Part shown: positions 59,724 through 64,000 of the stretch, piece after piece
Layout: each line of letters starts with the position of its first letter
Position numbering within the stretch: position 1 is the first letter of the stretch
Assembly: GCA_963807465.1 (NCBI GenBank)
Contig: CAWECB010000002.1
Location: 136,180-200,179, forward strand
Direction: 5' to 3'
Length of the DNA: 64,000 nt
Source of the DNA: CAWECB01 sp963807465
GTDB taxonomy: Bacteria; Patescibacteriota; Minisyncoccia; Minisyncoccales; Minisyncoccaceae
Program-made: the position numbers and the translations under genes
The notes under the pieces: model-generated
Seen by the model: the letters and a program-made list of their open reading frames with translations, nothing else
What the model was told of the DNA's origin: nothing
Databases searched by the model: none

Positions 59724-60440
59724 TATGCCAAAAAGAAACTACAATCCAGAACAGATCATTAACTCATTAAGAGAAGCAGAGGTACTTTTAAGCCAAGGCA
59801 ATACCACAGCAGAAGTCACCCAGGCACCTGGGTATCTCGGAACAGACCTATTACAAATGGAGAAGGCAATATGGTGGAATGAGGATAAACCAGGCTAAAA
59901 GACTAAAGGAGCTGGAAAAAGAAAATGCCCGTCTTAAAAAACTTGTGGCAGACCAGCTTTAGATAATGCAATAATAAGGGATGTGGCGCAGGAAAACTTG
60001 TAAGCCCTGCCAAGCGAAGATATGCTGCAAGTGTTGCAGCAGAAAAGTATGATATCTCACAGAGGCGTGTTTCCGGGCAAGAGGACATAATAGGGCTACC
60101 CGGAGGAGGTACAAGATCAAAAAACTTCCAGACGAAGACAGTCTTACCAGTCGTATAATCAATCTGATAACCCAGTACGGAAGATACGGCACTCCCAGGA
60201 TTACTGCAATACTTAACAGGCAGGGATTTAAGGTAAACCATAAGAGAGTTTAAAGGATATGGAGGGAGCAGGGACTAAAAGTTGCTAAAAGACAGAAGAA
60301 AAGAAGAAGGCTGTGGGCTGAATGATGGTTCATGTATCAGATTAAGACCAGAATATAAAAACCATGTTTGGAGTTATGATATCATAGAGGACAAGACTCA
60401 CGATGGTAAGAAGTTTAGGATACAATACTACGTTATAGCC
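59724..60440 (+). pseudogene. IS3-family transposase remnant (orfA and part of orfB), multiply frameshifted
   Basis: orfA begins MPKRNYNPEQIINSLREAEV after GGAGG and, after shifts, continues KRLKELEKENARLKKLVADQ. orfB parts include LVSPAKRRYAASVAAEKYDISQRRVS, NHKRV-like text, then NDGSCIRLRPEYKNHVWSYDIIEDKTHDGKKFRIQ, the start of the rve domain, where it stops. At least five frame changes and loss of the DDE core show it is inactive. It cuts into a NAD-binding gene at its right end. Confidence 0.8.
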
Positions 60441-60509
60441 CTTGTTTAGAAACTCTCTTCCAATAGCCGCACCTACATGACCTCCACCGGTAACCAAAAC
60501 ACTTGACAT
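60440..60509 (-). pseudogene. N-terminal scrap of a NAD(P)-binding protein
   Basis: The minus strand reads MSSVLVTGGGHVGAAIGREF, a Rossmann start (GxGxxG-type as TGGGHVGAAIG), 24 residues before it meets the IS3 remnant. The gene's remainder is lost. It may belong to a sugar-phosphate dehydrogenase given the neighbours, but this is not shown. Confidence 0.5.
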
Positions 60510-60538
60510 AATACTATCTCTTAATAAACTATTAAGTT

Positions 60539-60719
60539 TTATTCTTTAACCGGAAATGTTACTGATAAACCCATATCTTTATCATCTTTTCTAACCAGTT
60601 TTAATCCTTTAACTTCTTCAATTGCTATTTCAATGATTCCAAGACACGGAGCTGGAGCATAATCTGCAACATGTCCACCAGTAGTTGGATACTTAGATGG
60701 ACCACTTTTCCATGGTTTG
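60539..60719 (-). pseudogene. C-terminal fragment of an unrecognised enzyme
   Basis: The frame PWKSGPSKYPTTGGHVADYA, then PCLGIIEIAIEEVKGLKLVR, ends at a stop after SVTFPVKE. It is in another frame from the IS256 piece to its right and meets it abruptly at ~60,720. The family is not recognised; it is the only surviving part. Confidence 0.4.
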
Positions 60720-60951
60720 ACTTTACAGTCTTTTTGGAATATCCGTTTCGGGAATTGTCGGCAGCTTTGTTTTTGTAGCCATACTTTGTATAACCCAGTT
60801 CACTGTCCAGCTCTGCTTCAAGCATTTCCTGCAGGGTGCCCCCAAAGAGCTTCTTTAGCATTTCCTGGATTTCTTTTGCATCCTTTAGTTTATATTCTTT
60901 TATCAGCGCTTTTAGCTGATCTCTTGGGATTATTGGCATTTTTAACCTCAT
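60720..60951 (-). pseudogene. IS256/mutator-type transposase N-terminal fragment
   Basis: MRLKMPIIPRDQLKALIKEY and LFGGTLQEMLEAELDSELGY then NSRNGYSKKTVKS are the start of an IS256-family (Transposase_mut) protein. The frame then enters unrelated sequence, so only the N-terminal ~75 residues remain and no DDE residues are present. Confidence 0.85.
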
Positions 60952-61164
60952 AGTACTAAATTTTATTTTAGCTAACTTAGGAGGTTTACACAAAATTATT
61001 TACAGTCTCAAATTGTAGTAAATTTTATAACTTTTATAATATAATAATTTAAGTACTTATATTATTTCAGCTTTTAATTGTCAAGTTTGTCTGATTATTT
61101 TAATTCTAAATTAATTTTATTGGTGTCTTAAAGTATTTAAAATGATAAAAGAATTTTAATTTAT

Positions 61165-62171
61165 TTAATTATTACATAAAGAATAATCGTAATACTTAAT
61201 TAAATTTATAATTTTACTGATTATCAAATAATTAATATTAGTATATTTTTCAAGACTTAATATCAAGTTCTTATATTCATCAGAACAAAAATTATAATGT
61301 CCTGCAATTATTGAACAAAGCATCTTATTTTCAGGAGTACTTTTATAAAGCCATTTTTCCCCAAGCTTTACTATTATAAGAACGATTTAAAAATGGATTA
61401 ATATCAATTCCATAGATTAAAGCCTCATTTATTACTACTTGTGTTTGAATAACACCTAACTGCGGGGCAATACTCATTGCATCAACTATATCTTTTCTTT
61501 TTTTAATCATTTCACAATCAAGATAATCAGCATTGTGCTCTTTTAATTTAAAACCATGTCTCGATAAGCAACTCATGTATACCCGAAATGAATTTCTCAT
61601 TAAAGGAGCCCGCCTGATCTATTTCCTTAACCAAGCTTCCTGTTTGTAAAACAAAAAATTCTGGAATTATAAATTCTTTAAAAAAATTGATTTCTTTTTC
61701 TATTTCTTCAAAATCATTTTTCCACTCACCAACATTCTCTTCAGTACCTATCTCAATTTTTATGTTATTCTTTTGTTTCAAAATCCATTTAATAACCTTC
61801 TTAGTTTCATTCAATACTATTTCTCTATTTTTATCAAATTTTGAAAAATCAATATGTATTAAATCAAAATTATTTTTAATATCATCATATACTGTATCAT
61901 ATACATCTTTAATACTTGTACTTTTAGAACTAAAACCTGGACCACAGTGATCTCTGCAAATATAGACTTTACTACCTTCATATTTTCTTCTTAACTTATT
62001 TACAAAATCAATATATTCTTCAGTTGTCCAATTATTTACATATCCTCTATTTAAATTAACTTGATTTTGAGTTGATATCAACATCAATGGTTTTTTCAAC
62101 ATTGAAGAAGCTTTAATGATACCTTCTATTATCTCGGGGCCCACAGCCCCCAAACCTAATCTACTATTCAT
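61165..62171 (-). CDS. GatZ/KbaZ-like (tagatose-bisphosphate aldolase accessory) protein, frameshifted
   Basis: A TIM-barrel-like protein resembling the non-catalytic subunit of class II D-tagatose-1,6-bisphosphate aldolase. Matches include LISTQNQVNLNRGYVNNWT, VYICRDHCGPGFSS, LIHIDFSKFD, IEIGTEENVGEW, and, after a shift near 61,560, GFKLKEHNADYLD. A tail (YKSTPENKMLCSIIAGHYNF) appears after another shift. Restored length ~335 residues. It lies between IS fragments, so its operon is lost. Function as a true aldolase partner is inferred. Confidence 0.65.
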
Positions 62172-62217
62172 TGGGACTCACTTTCTTTCTCTTTATTGTT
62201 AATTATATCTTCAAATT

Positions 62218-62433
62218 ATTCCGGGCGTAGATACCCCAAAGAAGAATTCAATCTTTTCCTATTGTAGACTTCCTCATAAAGTATGGGATTCTACTGACTA
62301 CTTCTTGGTATGTTTCATATTCAAACATGTAGACTTCCTCCACTTTTAATGTCCTAAAAAATAACTCTATCTTTTTTATTTGTGATATTTTTGATTTTTG
62401 TATTTTCAATTTTTTTACTAATATAATTAACAC
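62218..62433 (-). pseudogene. IS3-family orfB C-terminal fragment
   Basis: ELFFRTLKVEEVYMFEYETY followed by QEVVSRIPYFM and, after a shift, NSSLGYLRPEEFE-like text (YNRKRLNSSLGYL) is the end of an IS3 integrase. It has no upstream partner; the rest of the element is gone. Confidence 0.75.
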
Positions 62434-62539
62434 TTATCAGTTGTCATTAACTTAGTTTTATTTTGCTTCCATATCAATATCCATTGTAAATCTTTTCATT
62501 TTTAAAACTTTCTTGGAATTTTTATAACTTTATAATTTT

Positions 62540-62935
62540 TTATGACCATTCTGTTCTTTCTGTCATTACTTTCAAAGTCTCTGTATTATCCTTATCTACC
62601 ATCTCAAACGCATGTGATATTTCATTTAGCTTAAAAGTATGAGTAATATTAGTAAAATCTAGATTTTCCTTGTTTCTATTAAACTTTTCGCTTCAAGAAA
62701 ATCATCTACGGCGTACATCAAATTGCCAATCACTTCCAACTCGCGATCTTGTACAAGATAAAGTTCAGTGGGAATATCACCAAAAGGGACCACCAACAAC
62801 TATAATCTTTGTTCCCTTTCTAGCAATCTCAATTGATTGGTTAATGGTTTTTTTATTGCAAACACAATCAGAATTTAAATCAATCTGATCTGCGTTAAAT
62901 CTCTTCTGGATATATCCTATAAGATCACAACCTTA
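62540..62935 (-). pseudogene. Zinc-type medium-chain dehydrogenase, C-terminal relic
   Basis: Pieces in several frames read NKKTINQSIEIARKGTKIIV, VVGGPFGDIPTELYLVQDRELEVIGNLMYAVDDFLEAKSLIE-like text, and THTFKLNEISHAFEMVDKDN, the NAD-binding and C-terminal parts of a sorbitol/threonine dehydrogenase-like MDR. The catalytic N-terminal half is absent. It is probably part of the lost sugar operon. Confidence 0.7.
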
Positions 62936-63054
62936 TACATTTCAATCACATTCTCTTGGGTATTTGCTTGTTGAGTATTTATCAGGTTCTTTATGGTTTA
63001 AAATAACCTTAACTCTTTAAAATCATTTTATAAATCACTTATCAATTAAAAAAC

Positions 63055-64000
63055 CTATTTTCTTAATATGGATGGCAGATTCATTAAATTAGCAAATTCT
63101 TTTAATTGCTCGGATATATCCCCGTATACTATGGCAGTATGATGAGGCACCCCACTATCTAACATTAATTTAATAAATTCCATATTACCTCCAGCCATTT
63201 TCATAAACATATTGCTACCTTTTAACATTGGTTTGGAGCCAATTACATCACCTGCAGCAGCAAATAATTCAAAACCATCCTTATAGTGATTAATTCTGCA
63301 TACAGTTCCTTTACCAGCTCTCATTGCAGCTGTCTGTGCCAATCCTTCATAAACAACCTCTAAAAATGGTTTTTGATCTGACAAGTTATATGAAGCATTA
63401 CCACAATGCCACCACAATATTGCATCCTTTTTCTTCAATTAAATTGAGAAAATCTGCAGTCCAGGTGTATTTCCTGTTAATGCATACAAAAGAAGCATTG
63501 TAAGAGCGCAGTCCATATCGCACTCACAGGAAGCCATAATACCATCTGCTGTAATTCTTCCATTAGCTGAACACATTGGTGTTTTTCTATCAATTCGCAG
63601 TTCAGGCCAGCACTGAGGAGCTATTGCATTAAGACCATATTCTCTGGTTAATTTTTTAGTAGCAAGATATATTCCAGACAGTTTTCTTGAATTCTCGAGA
63701 TCTGATTTGCTAATATCAAATATTTCTTTTTGTATTTTCATGTCTGCATCAATATCTTTTTTATCAACAGAATCAACCAGATCAAGATAATAAGACATTG
63801 AAATCTTATTTATTGTTGTCCCAAATATTCTTTTTATGGCAAGCTCATCAAAACCTGAAATTTCAAATCCATAAGGTCTTGCTCCAATTAGGCCAATTTT
63901 TGATTCTCTTAAATATACATTGACCTTGTTACATCTACAAAAATTTTTAATTTTTCTTGAGTATCTTTTCTCTAATACTACCATAAACAAAAGTGAACTT
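63055..64000 (-). CDS. L-fucose/L-arabinose isomerase family protein, frameshifted and cut by window end
   Basis: An aldose-ketose isomerase-like protein. The 5' part visible reads GLIGARPYGFEISGFDELAIKR, AIAPQCWPELRIDRKTPMCSANGRITADGIMASCECDMD and LLLYALTGNTPGLQ. After a shift near 63,440 come LWWHCGNASYNLSDQKPFLE and VYGDISEQLKEFANLMNLPSI. The CE-D and WH-G motifs match the metal-binding residues of fucose isomerase-like enzymes. The N-terminus lies beyond the right edge. Substrate unknown. Confidence 0.75.

Noticed and set aside
59724..60440. Active IS3 element
   Set aside because: Several frame changes and missing DDE core.
1..64000. tRNA, rRNA genes or CRISPR arrays
   Set aside because: No cloverleaf with CCA-type end, rRNA core sequence or regularly spaced repeats was seen by eye; a covariance search was not possible.

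Overview
The window joins two unlike genomes. Bases 1 to about 47,050 are gene-dense, of moderate GC, mostly on the minus strand, with genes often only a few bases apart. The repertoire is that of a small-genome anaerobe. It includes TypA, SecA, YchF, MurB, UppP, a Wzy-type membrane protein with TPRs, SIMPL proteins, desulfoferrodoxin, a single-RRM protein, a DUF35/thiolase pair and an [FeFe] hydrogenase. I infer a Patescibacteria (CPR, Parcubacteria-like) genome from compact spacing, short proteins and this gene mix, but no marker here fixes the lineage. From about 47,050 to the end the DNA is visibly AT-richer, with longer spacers, IS debris and broken genes. Intact or nearly intact genes there are glycolytic (fba, pfkA, tpiA) or sugar-related (fucose-isomerase type, GatZ/KbaZ-like, RuBisCO-like). 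It looks like an anaerobic fermenter of another phylum that I cannot name.

Layout of the first part: gpsA fragment; broken UvrD helicase-nuclease and AlkD; uppP, prmC-like, PAP2-like, DUF167, uracil-DNA glycosylase; FKBP, SIMPL, MetRS OB domain, desulfoferrodoxin; RRM protein; hemolysin III and carbonic-anhydrase-like genes (plus strand); typA; a small Cys-rich protein; DEAD-box helicase; HD and ASCH proteins; secA; hpf and a Lys-rich peptide; murB, Wzy-TPR, flavoprotein, ychF, ATP-cone nuclease, mazG; hydrogenase hydA and a NuoF-like subunit; a lipid-synthesis cluster (28.8-39.0 kb); exported proteins; a plus-strand aldolase/lipocalin pair; signal peptidase; a fibre-like protein; and a beta-CASP nuclease cut at the junction.

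The most interesting unit is the 10-kb lipid cluster. It holds thiolase, DUF35-DUF362 fusion, FabG, a FabZ-FabK fusion, a second FabK, PlsC, and an archaeal/actinobacterial-type acyl-CoA carboxylase set (biotin carboxylase, BCCP, carboxyltransferase, BirA). No ACP, FabD, FabF or FabH gene is present in it. It reads as a CoA-based, possibly ACP-free, chain-elongation pathway.

Layout of the second part: truncated DUF1566-like protein; two tandem RiPP-precursor-like peptides; a decayed IS110 element with a possible bridge-RNA region; DUF2905, HAD phosphatase, dihydrolipoamide acyltransferase (E2); tpiA, pfkA, corrinoid protein and fba; a transposase-GAF-ANTAR fusion; a RuBisCO-like protein; then a graveyard of IS3/IS256 fragments and sugar-catabolic gene pieces up to a fucose-isomerase-like gene running off the edge.

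Many genes in both parts, including essential ones such as secA, are broken by single-base indels, often in homopolymers, while their reading frames stay conserved on both sides. Sequencing or assembly error is the simplest explanation for most of these, and for the chimeric junction.
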